Both the position numbers and the translations under genes were made by a program. A stretch of DNA of 62,187 nucleotides from Acidobacteriota bacterium (GTDB lineage: Bacteria > Acidobacteriota > Aminicenantia > Aminicenantales > Saccharicenantaceae), in the NCBI GenBank assembly GCA_014894455.1, contig JADBLN010000091.1, positions 1-62,187 of the forward strand. The letters are read 5' to 3'. The notes under the pieces were generated by a model. It saw only the letters and a program-made list of their open reading frames with translations. It ran no database searches and was not told the origin of the DNA. Below, piece after piece: positions 8,743 to 19,051 of this stretch. How positions within the stretch are numbered: the stretch's first letter is position 1; each line of letters opens with the position of its first letter.

Positions 8743-10788
8743 CTAGATGACAGCCGAGGGCGGCGCCGGTTCGTCGGCGGCGCCGGCGTTCTTGAGCGGC
8801 ACCTTGATGAGATAAAGTCCGATGAGGACGAGGACGGCGAGGCCGCCGATGTAGAGGTCGACCACGCCGAAGTACTTGCCGCTCTTGAAGAGCGCCGGGA
8901 TGTCGAAATGGATGATGTTCTGGAGGAAGAAGAACTTCCAGGCGGCCCGGAGCAGGCCGGTCAGCGCCTCTCCGGCGATAAGCCCGGCCGCGAGCAGGAT
9001 GCCGACGTTGGTCGCCCGGGCGGTCTGGGCGGCGTTGAATTTCCTCTTGGCCATGGACTTGTCGACGAGGCCCTTCATCATGCCGCCGACAAAAATGGCG
9101 AAGGTCGTCTCGAGCGGCAGGTACATCCCGACGGCGACGAGCATCGGCGACCTGACCTGGACGAGGATCAGGGCGAAGCCCATGAGCATGCCGACGATGA
9201 CGAGCGGCCAGGCCATTTCGCCCCCGATGATGCCCTGGGACAGGGCGGCCATGAGGCCGGCCTGGGGCGCGGGCAGTTCCTTGCTTCCGAAGGTGAAAGC
9301 GCCGTGGAGGAGCATCAGCGGGAAGTACATCACCAGGGAGGCGACGAGGATTCCGAGGATATTGCCGGCCTGCATCTTCCAGGGCGTGCCGCCGAGGATG
9401 TGGCCGACCTTGAGGTCCTGGAGCATCTCGCCGGCCACGGCCGAGGAGACGCAGACGACGGCGGCGACGCCGAGGACGGCCGCGACGCCGCTCGTCCCGG
9501 TGGCCCCGACGACGACCATGAGCAGAGCCGCGATGATCAGCGTCGATAGGGTCAGGCCGGAGATGGGGTTGTTGGACGAGCCGATCGTCCCGACGAGGTT
9601 GCCCGAGACCGCGGCGAAGAAGAAGCCGGCGATGGCCATGACGATAGCGGCCACGACGGCCGAGCCGAGGGACTTGGAGAACGTGTTGTAGACGAAGATC
9701 ATCAGGACGAAGGTCAGGCCCATGAGGATGAGGACGAGCTTCATGTTCAGGTCCTTTTCGAGCCTCGAGACGACTTCGCCCTGTCCGGCCGCCTTCTTCA
9801 CGTCGCCGATCGACCTCTTGAAGCCGGCGGCCAAGTTCTTCCGCATCCGGTAAAGGGTGTAGCCGGCGCCGACGAGCATGCCGCCGACGGCGATCGGCCG
9901 GATGATGAACTTCCAGACGTTGGTGACCATGTCGACCCAGTTGACGTCGGCCGCGGCGACGCCGGGTCCGTAGAACGTGCCGATGAGCTGCGGTCCGAGA
10001 AAGAACATCAACAAGGGGGCGAACAGTCCCCAGGCCAGGACGCCGCCGGCGAAGTTGAGGGCGGCCAGGCGCGGCCCGATGATGTAGCCGACGCCGATGT
10101 AGGCCGGGAAGATGCCCGGGCCGGAGACGGCCACGGTGCCGCCCGCGCCGATCTTGGCCGCGTCTTTCGCCGCGCCCAGCCGGACGAAGCTCGTCCCGAG
10201 CTTGCCGACGCGGATGATGAAGTCCTTGCTGGCGGCGAAGACCTGGATGACGCCGAGGGAGTAAAGAAGCGCGCCCAGTCCCATGGCCTGGAAGAGGAAC
10301 TTCGAGCCCTGGCTGCCCTTCTGCCCGGCCTTGTGGATCTCGGCCGCGGCGACCGATTCGGGGAAGACGAGGTCGGGGTCGGTGACCATGACCCGGCGGA
10401 GGAACGTGACGAACATGATGCCCAGGAGGCCGCCGACGAACATCAGGGCTACCGACTTGATGTAGGCATCGAACGTGTTGAAATTCGTCCAGGCGCCGGA
10501 GATGATGAAGGCGGGGATGGTGAAGATGGCCCCGGCGGCGATCGACTCTCCGATCGAGCCGACCGTCCGGGCGATGTTCTCCTCGAGGATCGAGCCCTTC
10601 ATGATCCGCAGGACGGCCATGCCGATGACGGCGGCCGGATAGGTGGCTGCGATCGTCATGCCGGCCCTCAGGCCGAGGTAGGCGTTGGCCGCGCCGAGGA
10701 CGACCGTCATGACGAGGCCGATGAGGATGGCCCGGAGGGTGAACTCCCTCTGGTCCGTTTTTTCAGGGACGTAAGGTTGATGACTCAT
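8743..10788 (-). CDS. OPT family oligopeptide transporter
   Basis: An integral membrane protein of 681 residues with about 14-16 hydrophobic segments, starting MSHQPYVPEKTDQREFTLRA. The first segments contain GAANAYLGLRAGMTIAATYP, characteristic of the prokaryotic OPT group, and later SSNNPISGLTLSTLI. Members take up peptides or metal chelates by proton coupling; the substrate cannot be read from sequence. It has its own promoter and is divergent from mreB, so it is not part of the def-fmt unit in any obvious way. Confidence 0.92.
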   Translation of the reverse strand: MSHQPYVPEKTDQREFTLRAILIGLVMTVVLGAANAYLGLRAGMTIAATYPAAVIGMAVLRIMKGSILEENIARTVGSIGESIAAGAIFTIPAFIISGAWTNFNTFDAYIKSVALMFVGGLLGIMFVTFLRRVMVTDPDLVFPESVAAAEIHKAGQKGSQGSKFLFQAMGLGALLYSLGVIQVFAASKDFIIRVGKLGTSFVRLGAAKDAAKIGAGGTVAVSGPGIFPAYIGVGYIIGPRLAALNFAGGVLAWGLFAPLLMFFLGPQLIGTFYGPGVAAADVNWVDMVTNVWKFIIRPIAVGGMLVGAGYTLYRMRKNLAAGFKRSIGDVKKAAGQGEVVSRLEKDLNMKLVLILMGLTFVLMIFVYNTFSKSLGSAVVAAIVMAIAGFFFAAVSGNLVGTIGSSNNPISGLTLSTLIIAALLMVVVGATGTSGVAAVLGVAAVVCVSSAVAGEMLQDLKVGHILGGTPWKMQAGNILGILVASLVMYFPLMLLHGAFTFGSKELPAPQAGLMAALSQGIIGGEMAWPLVIVGMLMGFALILVQVRSPMLVAVGMYLPLETTFAIFVGGMMKGLVDKSMAKRKFNAAQTARATNVGILLAAGLIAGEALTGLLRAAWKFFFLQNIIHFDIPALFKSGKYFGVVDLYIGGLAVLVLIGLYLIKVPLKNAGAADEPAPPSAVI

Positions 10789-10815
10789 CGCGAGCTCCTT
10801 TCCGAAGTTTCCTTA

Positions 10816-10845
10816 TGTATATTTGAAGTCAGGAATCAAAGTCAA
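10816..10845 (-). promoter_or_regulatory. OPT transporter promoter
   Basis: Reading leftward: TTGACT (complement of 10840-10845), 18-base spacer, TATACA (complement of 10816-10821), about 28 bases before the ATG, which has an AAAGGAG site. Confidence 0.55.
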
Positions 10846-10888
10846 GCCTGGCCTGAGGCCCGTCCGCGGCGGCCGGAGGTCCCTCGAT

Positions 10889-10917
10889 TTGCTTCGGACG
10901 GCGAAATATGTTAAAAA
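10889..10917 (+). promoter_or_regulatory. mreB operon promoter
   Basis: TTGCTT at 10889-10894, 17-base spacer, TAAAAA at 10912-10917; a GAGAGAGG ribosome site and ATG follow at 10943. Confidence 0.4.
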
Positions 10918-10942
10918 GGACATCGCTGGAGAGAGAGGCAAA

Positions 10943-11974
<1,032 letters not shown>

Positions 11975-12004
11975 GGTTAGGGCCGCGGCGGCTCGAGAGG
12001 TTCC

Positions 12005-12844
12005 ATGCCCCTCTGGGAAAAGCGACGAAGCGTCCTCATCCTGGCCGGACTCGCGGCCTTCAATATCCTCCTCATCTCCATCCAGATCCCGCGGGGGGCC
12101 GAGAAGTCACTTTTCGAGAGGTCGATCTTCTTCCTTTACTCCCCGGTCCAGAGGGCCGTCACCGGGGCCGTCCACGGCCTCGGGTCCCTGTGGACGAACT
12201 ACTTCGACCTGCGCGGCGTCCGGGGCGAAAACCAGCAACTCAAGAAGGAAATCTTCTTCCGCAACCAGGACGTCCGTTTCCTCGAGGACCGGCTCCGGTT
12301 CTTCCAGTCCGAGGCCCAAGTCCGGAAGAGCCTGACCGCCTTTCAAGGGAAGATCGTTCCCGCGCGGGTCATCGGGGTCGACAGCGCCAACCCCTACCAA
12401 ACGATCGTCCTCGACAAGGGGAGCCTCGACGGGGTTGGCAAGGACATGGCCGTGTGCGACCGTTTCGGCAACCTCGTCGGGCGGACGATCGAGCCGGTGA
12501 GCTTGAAGGAGACGATGGTCCAGCTCATCACCGACAAGGACAGCAGCGTCAGCGTCGTCTCCGCGGTCGACTGGCTGACGGGTTCCGTGACCGGCAAGTC
12601 GGGCGCCTTCTGCGAGCTTCGCTACGTCCTGGCCAGCGTGAGCGGCGGGCAGCCGGGCGAGGAGCTCCTGACGACCGGCTACGACAAGATCTACCCGGCC
12701 GGCCTGCGCGTGGGCAGCATCCGGAGCCTCGAGAAGGACGAGTCCTCGCCGATCTTCCGCAGGATCGCCGTCGAGCCGTATTTCCAATTCCGCACGATCG
12801 ACGTCGTCGCCGTCATCACCAAGGCGCCCGGAGGCGGCGGATGA
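12005..12844 (+). CDS. mreC: rod shape-determining protein MreC
   Basis: Periplasmic scaffold that links MreB to PBP2. 279 residues: a membrane segment near residues 12-28 (SVLILAGLAAFNILLISI), a coiled-coil (about 65-100) and the paired beta-barrel domain with VIGVDSANPYQTIVLDKGS and VCDRFGNLVGRT. Its stop overlaps the mreD start. Confidence 0.94.
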   Translation: MPLWEKRRSVLILAGLAAFNILLISIQIPRGAEKSLFERSIFFLYSPVQRAVTGAVHGLGSLWTNYFDLRGVRGENQQLKKEIFFRNQDVRFLEDRLRFFQSEAQVRKSLTAFQGKIVPARVIGVDSANPYQTIVLDKGSLDGVGKDMAVCDRFGNLVGRTIEPVSLKETMVQLITDKDSSVSVVSAVDWLTGSVTGKSGAFCELRYVLASVSGGQPGEELLTTGYDKIYPAGLRVGSIRSLEKDESSPIFRRIAVEPYFQFRTIDVVAVITKAPGGGG

Positions 12845-13344
12845 GGGAAACCGCCATGAAGGATGTCCTCCGGGCCTTCCTGGCGACGCTACTCGCCGTC
12901 CTCGTCTATTCGCTGGCCGGCGGCGCCGGGCCGACGCTCCTCGTCGTCCTCAACGCCTTTTCCGTGGTCGTCCTCTATTTCTCGGTCCGCAGGGGGGAGG
13001 TCTTCGGGGCCTTCCTGGGGACGGTGTGCGGCCTGGTCCAGGACTCCTTCTCCCTGGGCGTCTTCGGCGTCGGGGGCCTGACCAAGACCCTGCTCGGCTT
13101 CTGGGCGGGCTTCGTCTCCCGGAGGATCGATGTCGCGCCGTTCTTCCGCAACGGCCTGTTCATGCTGGTCATGTCGGTTCTGGAGATGATCCTCTGGGTC
13201 CTCGTCACGGCGGTCGTCCGCCGGGAATCCCTGAACTTCCACGGCGGGCTGATCCTGCTCCAGCCCCTGGTCACGGCCGTCCTGGGGAGCTCCCTCTTCG
13301 CCGTCGAGCGGCGCGCCCGGGCCCGCGGCTCTCGAGGCGCCTGA
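12841..13344 (+). CDS. mreD: rod shape-determining protein MreD
   Basis: Small membrane partner of MreC. 167 residues with about five hydrophobic segments, including FGAFLGTVCGLVQDSFSLG, the conserved glycine-rich region of MreD. The ATG at 12841 overlaps mreC by four bases; a second in-frame ATG at 12856 is an alternative start. The C-terminal tail is arginine-rich, and the stop overlaps the mrdA start (TGATG). Confidence 0.9.
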   Translation: MRETAMKDVLRAFLATLLAVLVYSLAGGAGPTLLVVLNAFSVVVLYFSVRRGEVFGAFLGTVCGLVQDSFSLGVFGVGGLTKTLLGFWAGFVSRRIDVAPFFRNGLFMLVMSVLEMILWVLVTAVVRRESLNFHGGLILLQPLVTAVLGSSLFAVERRARARGSRGA

Positions 13345-15173
13345 TGCCCGAAGAGAACATATACGAAGACCTGTCGCTCGTGTGCCGCCGGGCGAACACG
13401 GTTTTTTGGGTCATCTCCGCCCTGATCTTCCTGGCCCTGTCCTACTACTGGAAGATCCAGATCGTGGATCACAAGAAGTTCTCCGGCCTGGCCGAGGCCA
13501 ACCGGACCCGGCAGCGGGCGCTGGCCGCGCCGCGGGGGCTCATCCGTGACAGGAAAGGCGAGATCCTGGCCGACAACGGGGCCTCCTTCAAGGTTTCCCT
13601 CATCCGCGAGAACATCAAGGATATGGAAGCGTCCTTGGCCGCGGTCGGCCGCCTCCTCGAGATCGACGTGGAGACCCTCCGCAGCCGCGTCGAGCAGTAC
13701 AAGGACCTTCAGCAGTTCGAGCCGATCGTCATCGAGGACGGACTGAGTTCCGTCGACGTCGCCCCTATCGAGAGCCGCCGGCTCGAGTTCCCGGAGCTCG
13801 TGGTGGACGTGGAACCCCAGAGGTTCTACCCCAAAGGAGCCCTGGCCGCGCACGTCCTCGGTTATCTCCAGGAACGGACCCCCGAGGAGATCCGGGCCGA
13901 GCCGGACCGGGCCGCGCGGGCGGGGGAGATGGTCGGCAAGACCGGGGTCGAAAGGGAGTACGACAACATCCTGAAGGGCGAGGATGGGAAGATCATCGAA
14001 GTCGTCGACAGCCTTGGCCGGGTCCGTGCCGAAAAGGCGCGTCAGAACCCCGTCCAGGGCGGCGACGTCGTCCTGACGCTCGACTACCGGCTCCAGGCCA
14101 TGGCCGAGGAAGCCCTCGAGGGCCGCGAGGGCGTGGTCGTCGCCCTCGACCCCCGGTCGGGCGAGATCCTGGCCCTGGCCAGCTTCCCCACCTTCGACCC
14201 GAACAGGTTCATCACCCGGTTCACTCCGACCGAATGGCTCCAGCTCACGAACGACCCGCTGTCGCCCCTGGAGAACAGGGCCATCCGCGGCTTGTACGCA
14301 CCGGGCTCGATCTTCAAGCTGGTCATGAGCCTCGGCGGGCTCGGCTTCGGCTACGTGACGCCCGACACGAGCGTCTACTGCAGCGGTTCGACCAAGATCT
14401 ACGGCGCCGTCCGCCACTGCTGGTTCGCGCCGGGGCACGGTTCGATGAACCTGACCGACGCCATCAAGAATTCGTGCAACATCTACTTCTACACGCTCGG
14501 CCGGCGGATGGGCATCGACATGATCGCCATGGCCGCCGGGCGGCTGGGCCTCGGGAAAAAAACCGGCGTGGACCTGGCCGGCGAGAAAGAGGGGCTCGTA
14601 CCGAGCTCGGAATGGAAGACGAGGACCCTGAAGACGCCCTGGTATCCCGGGGAGACGATCTCGGTCGCCATCGGCCAGGGCCAGCTCCAGGTGACCCCGC
14701 TCCAGATCGCGGCCCTCACCGCGCTCGTCGCCAACCGGGGGTCGCGGGCCCGGCCCCATCTCTTCAAGAGCGCCCCGGCCGGAGTGAAGGCCGGTCCCGC
14801 CGACGACGACGGCGCGGGCGCCGCCGCGGCCGCGGAGCCGCCTTTCAAACCGTCGGCCTTCGAAAGCGTCATCGCGGGCATGTGGAGATCCGTCAACGAC
14901 GGCGGCACGGGCAAGGGCGCTTTCGTCGAGGGCATGGACGTCTGCGGCAAGACGGGCTCGACCCAGCTCGTCAGCCGCGAGAGCGCCGAACGGCTGTCCC
15001 GGGCCGGCCGGGAGATCAAGGCGCATTCCTGGTTCTCGGGGTTCGCCCCGCGCGACAACCCCCGGATCGTGGTGACCGTCCTGGTCGAATACGGCGGGGG
15101 AGGGGGGGCGACGGCGGCCCCGGTGGCCCGTCGGATCTTCGAATTGTTCAACAAGGAGATCCAAGGGAAATGA
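13344..15173 (+). CDS. mrdA: penicillin-binding protein 2 (elongasome transpeptidase)
   Basis: Class B PBP that cross-links lateral wall peptidoglycan with RodA. 609 residues from the ATG at 13344: one membrane segment (about 27-43), a dimerization domain starting RGLIRDRKGEILADN, then the transpeptidase domain with the nucleophile motif APGSIFKLV (SxxK), the SCN motif in KNSCNIYFYTLG, and CGKTGSTQLV (KTG). All catalytic motifs are intact. Confidence 0.95.
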   Translation: MPEENIYEDLSLVCRRANTVFWVISALIFLALSYYWKIQIVDHKKFSGLAEANRTRQRALAAPRGLIRDRKGEILADNGASFKVSLIRENIKDMEASLAAVGRLLEIDVETLRSRVEQYKDLQQFEPIVIEDGLSSVDVAPIESRRLEFPELVVDVEPQRFYPKGALAAHVLGYLQERTPEEIRAEPDRAARAGEMVGKTGVEREYDNILKGEDGKIIEVVDSLGRVRAEKARQNPVQGGDVVLTLDYRLQAMAEEALEGREGVVVALDPRSGEILALASFPTFDPNRFITRFTPTEWLQLTNDPLSPLENRAIRGLYAPGSIFKLVMSLGGLGFGYVTPDTSVYCSGSTKIYGAVRHCWFAPGHGSMNLTDAIKNSCNIYFYTLGRRMGIDMIAMAAGRLGLGKKTGVDLAGEKEGLVPSSEWKTRTLKTPWYPGETISVAIGQGQLQVTPLQIAALTALVANRGSRARPHLFKSAPAGVKAGPADDDGAGAAAAAEPPFKPSAFESVIAGMWRSVNDGGTGKGAFVEGMDVCGKTGSTQLVSRESAERLSRAGREIKAHSWFSGFAPRDNPRIVVTVLVEYGGGGGATAAPVARRIFELFNKEIQGK

Positions 15174-16264
15174 TGATCGACCGGCGGCTCATCCAGGAGG
15201 TGGACTGGGTCCTGCTGGGGCTCGTCCTCCTGCATTCCCTCATCGGGGTTTTCTTCATCTACAGCTCCTCCCATTTCCTCGCCGGGGACTACTACGTCAG
15301 GCAGCTCGTCTGGATCGGCGCCTCGCTCATCGCCCTCGTCCTCGTCCTGGTCATCGATTATAAGTTCTTCGTCTCGCTCTCGCTCTACTTCTACGGCCTG
15401 ACGGTGGCCCTTCTCGCCGCGACCCTCGTCTTCGCCAGGTTTATCGCCGGGACGAAGAGCTGGATCACCCTCGGACTGATGCAGTTCCAGCCCTCGGAGA
15501 TGGCCAAGATCGTCATGATCCTCGTCTTCGCCCGGCTCTTCGCCGAATACAAGAGCGCCTACCTGACGACCCAGCACACGCTCTTCGCCCTGCTGCTCTC
15601 CGGGGCGCCCCTCATCCTCATCATCCTCCAGCCGGACCTCGGGACGGCCATGACCTTCCTGGCCATTATCGGCGGGGCGTTCATCCTGGCCGGTCTGCGG
15701 AGGAAGGCGATCTTTTTCTTCCTCCTCGCGGCCCTCGTCCTCGGCATCGGCGCGTGGAGCGTCGGACTCAAGGACTACCAGAAAAAACGCCTGACGACCC
15801 TCGTCAACCCCTTCCACGACCCGAGGGGGTCGGGCTACCAGGTCATCCAGTCCAAGATCGCCATCGGCGCGGGCGGCCTCTCCGGGAAGGGTTTTATGAA
15901 GGGCTCGCAGAGCCAGCTCCGCTTCCTCCCCGCCCGGCACACGGATTTCATATTCTCCGTCATCGGAGAGGAGGCCGGCTTTCTGGGCGTCCTCGCGGTC
16001 ATCGTCCTCTATTTCTTCATGCTCGCCCGGATGTTCCTGTCCGTCGCCAAGGCGCGCGACCGGGCCGGCGTCTACATCATCTTCACGGCCTCCCTGCTCA
16101 TCGCCTTCCAGTTCCTCGTCAACATCCTGATGATCATCGGCCTCTTCCCGGTCGTGGGCATCACCCTGCCGTTCATCAGCTACGGCGGGTCGTCCCTCCT
16201 CACGAGCTACATCGCCTGCGGCCTCGTCCTGAACGTGAAGATGAGACGCTTCGCCAATGTCTGA
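15170..16264 (+). CDS. rodA: rod shape-determining protein RodA (SEDS glycosyltransferase)
   Basis: Polymerizes lipid II into glycan strands for cell elongation together with PBP2. 364 residues, about ten membrane segments. SEDS signatures include QFQPSEMAKI, LQPDLGTAM, HTDFIFSVIGEEAGFLG and LPFISYGGSSLL. The start overlaps the mrdA stop; a second ATG three bases on is equally possible. The stop is overlapped by the next gene. Confidence 0.95.
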   Translation: MMIDRRLIQEVDWVLLGLVLLHSLIGVFFIYSSSHFLAGDYYVRQLVWIGASLIALVLVLVIDYKFFVSLSLYFYGLTVALLAATLVFARFIAGTKSWITLGLMQFQPSEMAKIVMILVFARLFAEYKSAYLTTQHTLFALLLSGAPLILIILQPDLGTAMTFLAIIGGAFILAGLRRKAIFFFLLAALVLGIGAWSVGLKDYQKKRLTTLVNPFHDPRGSGYQVIQSKIAIGAGGLSGKGFMKGSQSQLRFLPARHTDFIFSVIGEEAGFLGVLAVIVLYFFMLARMFLSVAKARDRAGVYIIFTASLLIAFQFLVNILMIIGLFPVVGITLPFISYGGSSLLTSYIACGLVLNVKMRRFANV

Positions 16265-18794
16265 AAGAGACACGCTCGCCCTCATCCTGCCCCGCGTCGA
16301 AAAGCCGGGCCGGTACGTCGGCGGCGAATGGAACGAGATCCGAAAGAACCCCGCCCGCGTCCGGACCAAGGTGGCCCTGGCCTTCCCCGACGTCTACGAG
16401 ATCGGCATGTCCTATCTCGGGCAGAAGATCCTCTACGCCCTGCTCAACAAGGACAGGGACATTCTGGCCGAGCGGGTGTTCGCCCCCTGGCCGGACTTCG
16501 AGCGGGAGCTGCGGTCGGCCGGCATCCCTCTGACCTCCCTCGAAAACGGCATTCCGCTCCGCGAGTTCGACATCGTCGGGTTTTCCCTTCTCTACGAGCT
16601 CAACTATTCCAACGTCCTGACCATCCTCGACCTCGGCGGGATCCCCCTGAGGTCGGCGGAAAGGGCCGAGGCGGACCCCCTGGTCATCGCCGGCGGGCCG
16701 GCGGCCTTCAACCCCGAACCGGTGGCGGACATCTTCGACCTCGTCTTCCTCGGGGACGGCGAGGAGGGCTTTCCGGAGATCGTCCGGACCGCGGCGGACA
16801 TGCGGCGGCGGAGGGTGCCGCGCCGGACGATGCTCCGCGAACTGGCCCGCATCGACGGCGTCTACGTTCCCTCCCTTTACCGCCCCGAGGCCGTCGCGGG
16901 TTCGCCCCTCGTCGTCCCCCGGCCGGACGGCGACGCTCCCGCCGTCGTCAGGAAGCGGCTGCTCCGGGATTTCGCCAGGTCTTTTTTCCCGGAGAAGATC
17001 GTCGTCCCCAGCCTGCGGGTGGTCTTTGACCGCGTGGCCATCGAGGCCGCCCGCGGCTGTCCCCAGAACTGCCGTTTCTGCCAGGCCTCGAGCCTCTACT
17101 TCCCGCACCGGCCCAGGGATCCGGCTTTCATCTGCAAGACGGCCCTCCGCAGCCTCCGCCAGACCGGCTACGAGGACGCCTCTCTCTCGGCGCTTTCGAT
17201 CGGCGATCATCCCCAGCTCGAGGAGACGGTCCGCTGTCTCATGGACGAGTTCTCGCGGGAAAAGATCTCCCTGTCCCTCTCCTCGCTCCGGCCGGGGAAA
17301 CTGTCCCGCGACCTCGTGCAGAACATCCTCAAGGTTCGCAAGACCGGCTTCACCCTGGTCCCGGAGGCGGGCACCGAGCGCCTGCGCGCCGTGATCAACA
17401 AGAAGCTCGACGGCCGGGAGATCCGGGATGCCCTGACCTTCGCCTTCGAGGGCGGCTGGAAGCTGGTCAAACTCTACTTCATGGTCGGGTTGCCCACGGA
17501 GACGGAGGAGGACCTCGCCGGGATCGTCGACCTCGTCCGGGAGAGCCTCGAGCTCGGGCGGGCGATCCTCGGGTCATACCCCAGGATCCACGTCAGCCTG
17601 TCCTCCTTCATCCCCAAGCCGCACACGCCTTTCCAATGGGTGGGCATGGACGACGAAGCGGTCCTCGTCGAGAAACAGGCCTATGTCCGCTCGGAGCTCC
17701 GCAGGCACAAGAGCGTCGAATTCAAGGCCCACTCCATCGGGACTTCCGTCCTCGAGGCCGTCTTCTCGCGGGGCGACAGGAGGCTCGGCCGTGTCCTTGT
17801 CGAAGCCTGGAAGAGGGGCGCCCGGTTCGACGGTTGGGACGACAAGCTCGATACAGCGGCCTGGAAGGACGCCTTCGCGGTCGAAGGCGTCGATTTCCGG
17901 GACTACCTCAACCCTCTTCCCCGCGAGGCGGCGCTCCCCTGGGACCACCTCGACTCCGGCCTCCGGAAAAGCCACCTGGCCCGGGAGCTCGACCTGGCCC
18001 TGCGCGGGGAGCCGTCGCCGTCGTGTCTCGAAAGGGCCTGCGGGGAGTGCGGGGGGTGCGACACCCGGGCCTGGAAGAAGCCGCCCCGCCCCGTGAAGAT
18101 CGGCCCTCTTCCCGGGCCGGCCGCCCCGGCGGGAGAACCCGGGGACGAAACCCTGCGCTATAGGGCCGTCTACTCCAAGCGGGGAAAAGCCCGATACCTT
18201 TCCCACATCGACCTCATCCACGTCGTCCAAAGGAGCTTCCGCCGGGCGGGGATCGAGGTCCGGAAAACCGAAGGGTTCCATCCGAAAATGAACCTGTCCT
18301 ACGGCCCGGCGCTTCCCCTGGGCATGGAGGCCCTGCGGGAGGTCCTCGAGTTCCGCTCGGCCCGCCGGCTCGAAGAGGCGGAGTTCCTCGCGCGGGTCAA
18401 CAAGAGCCTTCCTCCGGGGATCAGGTTCTCGGGCCTCGACCGGGTCGATGCCGGGTCGCCGTCGCTCTATAACGCGATGGAAAGGCTCGTCTACTCGCTC
18501 GATTGGAAGAGCGAGGCCGTTGGTCCCGCTTGGAGCGCCAAGACCCTCAAGCTCGCACTCGGCCGCTTCAAGGACTCGGTGGCCGGGGCGGCGGCGGTGG
18601 GGTTCCGGGTTTCCGGCCGCCGCCTTTTCCTCGAGCTTCCTCCGACGCCGGCCCGGGGGTTTCGCGCCCAGGACGTCGTCCAGGCCGTCTTCGGCATCGA
18701 GGATCCCGTGTTCCTCATCCGGAGGGACGACATCGTCTTTAAACCCGCCGGACGTGAAATTGACAGAACCCCCTGCAATCGCGGCGCGGCTTAA
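16257..18794 (+). CDS. B12-binding/radical SAM protein with DUF2344 domain (TIGR03960-like)
   Basis: An 845-residue fusion. Residues about 1-250 hold a B12-binding-like region (VALAFPDVYEIGMSYLG, FSLLYELNYSNVLTIL). A radical SAM domain follows with the cluster motif ARGCPQNCRFCQAS (about 260-275). The last 230 residues match the DUF2344 type (RYRAVYSKRGKARYLSHIDL, GFHPKMNLSYGPALPLG). The family is widespread beside rod-shape and RNase G genes, but its reaction is not established. It overlaps rodA by eight bases. A cysteine-rich linker (CGECGGCDTRAW) joins the domains. No rng follows here. Confidence 0.9.
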   Translation: MSERDTLALILPRVEKPGRYVGGEWNEIRKNPARVRTKVALAFPDVYEIGMSYLGQKILYALLNKDRDILAERVFAPWPDFERELRSAGIPLTSLENGIPLREFDIVGFSLLYELNYSNVLTILDLGGIPLRSAERAEADPLVIAGGPAAFNPEPVADIFDLVFLGDGEEGFPEIVRTAADMRRRRVPRRTMLRELARIDGVYVPSLYRPEAVAGSPLVVPRPDGDAPAVVRKRLLRDFARSFFPEKIVVPSLRVVFDRVAIEAARGCPQNCRFCQASSLYFPHRPRDPAFICKTALRSLRQTGYEDASLSALSIGDHPQLEETVRCLMDEFSREKISLSLSSLRPGKLSRDLVQNILKVRKTGFTLVPEAGTERLRAVINKKLDGREIRDALTFAFEGGWKLVKLYFMVGLPTETEEDLAGIVDLVRESLELGRAILGSYPRIHVSLSSFIPKPHTPFQWVGMDDEAVLVEKQAYVRSELRRHKSVEFKAHSIGTSVLEAVFSRGDRRLGRVLVEAWKRGARFDGWDDKLDTAAWKDAFAVEGVDFRDYLNPLPREAALPWDHLDSGLRKSHLARELDLALRGEPSPSCLERACGECGGCDTRAWKKPPRPVKIGPLPGPAAPAGEPGDETLRYRAVYSKRGKARYLSHIDLIHVVQRSFRRAGIEVRKTEGFHPKMNLSYGPALPLGMEALREVLEFRSARRLEEAEFLARVNKSLPPGIRFSGLDRVDAGSPSLYNAMERLVYSLDWKSEAVGPAWSAKTLKLALGRFKDSVAGAAAVGFRVSGRRLFLELPPTPARGFRAQDVVQAVFGIEDPVFLIRRDDIVFKPAGREIDRTPCNRGAA

Positions 18795-18860
18795 CATGCT
18801 CTTTTGAATTCTCTGTCCCGAAATTCTAACCCGTTCTTGCCGCGATTACTGCCGGCCCTC

Positions 18861-18914
18861 TACTAAGCCGGGCAGAATATAGTTGACTTCAAATTCCCTT
18901 ATTGCCCGGCTAGT
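18861..18914. repeat. hairpin 1
   Basis: Arms AGCCGGGCA (18866-18874) and TGCCCGGCT (18903-18911), perfectly complementary over nine bases, 28-base AT-rich loop. Outer ACT/AGT bases extend the stem with one bulged A. Confidence 0.7.
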
Positions 18915-18964
18915 ACTCGGGGAGCAGAAAGGATTACGGAATCTATTTGCTGCTCCCCGTAGTA
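18914..18964. repeat. hairpin 2
   Basis: Arms CGGGGAGCAG (18918-18927) and CTGCTCCCCG (18950-18959), ten perfect pairs, 22-base loop; TACT (18914-18917) and AGTA (18961-18964) extend it past one bulged T. Confidence 0.7.
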
Positions 18965-18966
18965 AA

Positions 18967-18995
18967 TTGACAGGGCCGGCGGAATCCGGTACACT
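18967..18995 (+). promoter_or_regulatory. acyl-CoA dehydrogenase promoter
   Basis: TTGACA at 18967-18972, 17-base spacer, TACACT at 18990-18995. The leader of about 50 bases ends in a GGGAGGAGG ribosome site. Confidence 0.7.
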
Positions 18996-19051
18996 TGCCG
19001 TAATTTATCCAAGAGAATCTATAGAATCGCTCAAGATAGGGAGGAGGAACC

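Larger units (their letters stand above)
18795..19051. other. intergenic region with two tandem hairpins
   Basis: No convincing gene. It contains two long perfect-stem hairpins (18861-18914 and 18914-18964) and then a strong promoter for the acyl-CoA dehydrogenase. Neither hairpin has a T-run. Confidence 0.6.

Noticed and set aside
12975-15164. A 729-codon minus-strand frame across mreD and mrdA
   Set aside because: Shadow of PBP2, whose catalytic motifs are all present on the plus strand.
18861-18964. Transcription terminators after the radical SAM gene
   Set aside because: Stems are strong but neither is followed by a T-run on either strand, and loops are long.
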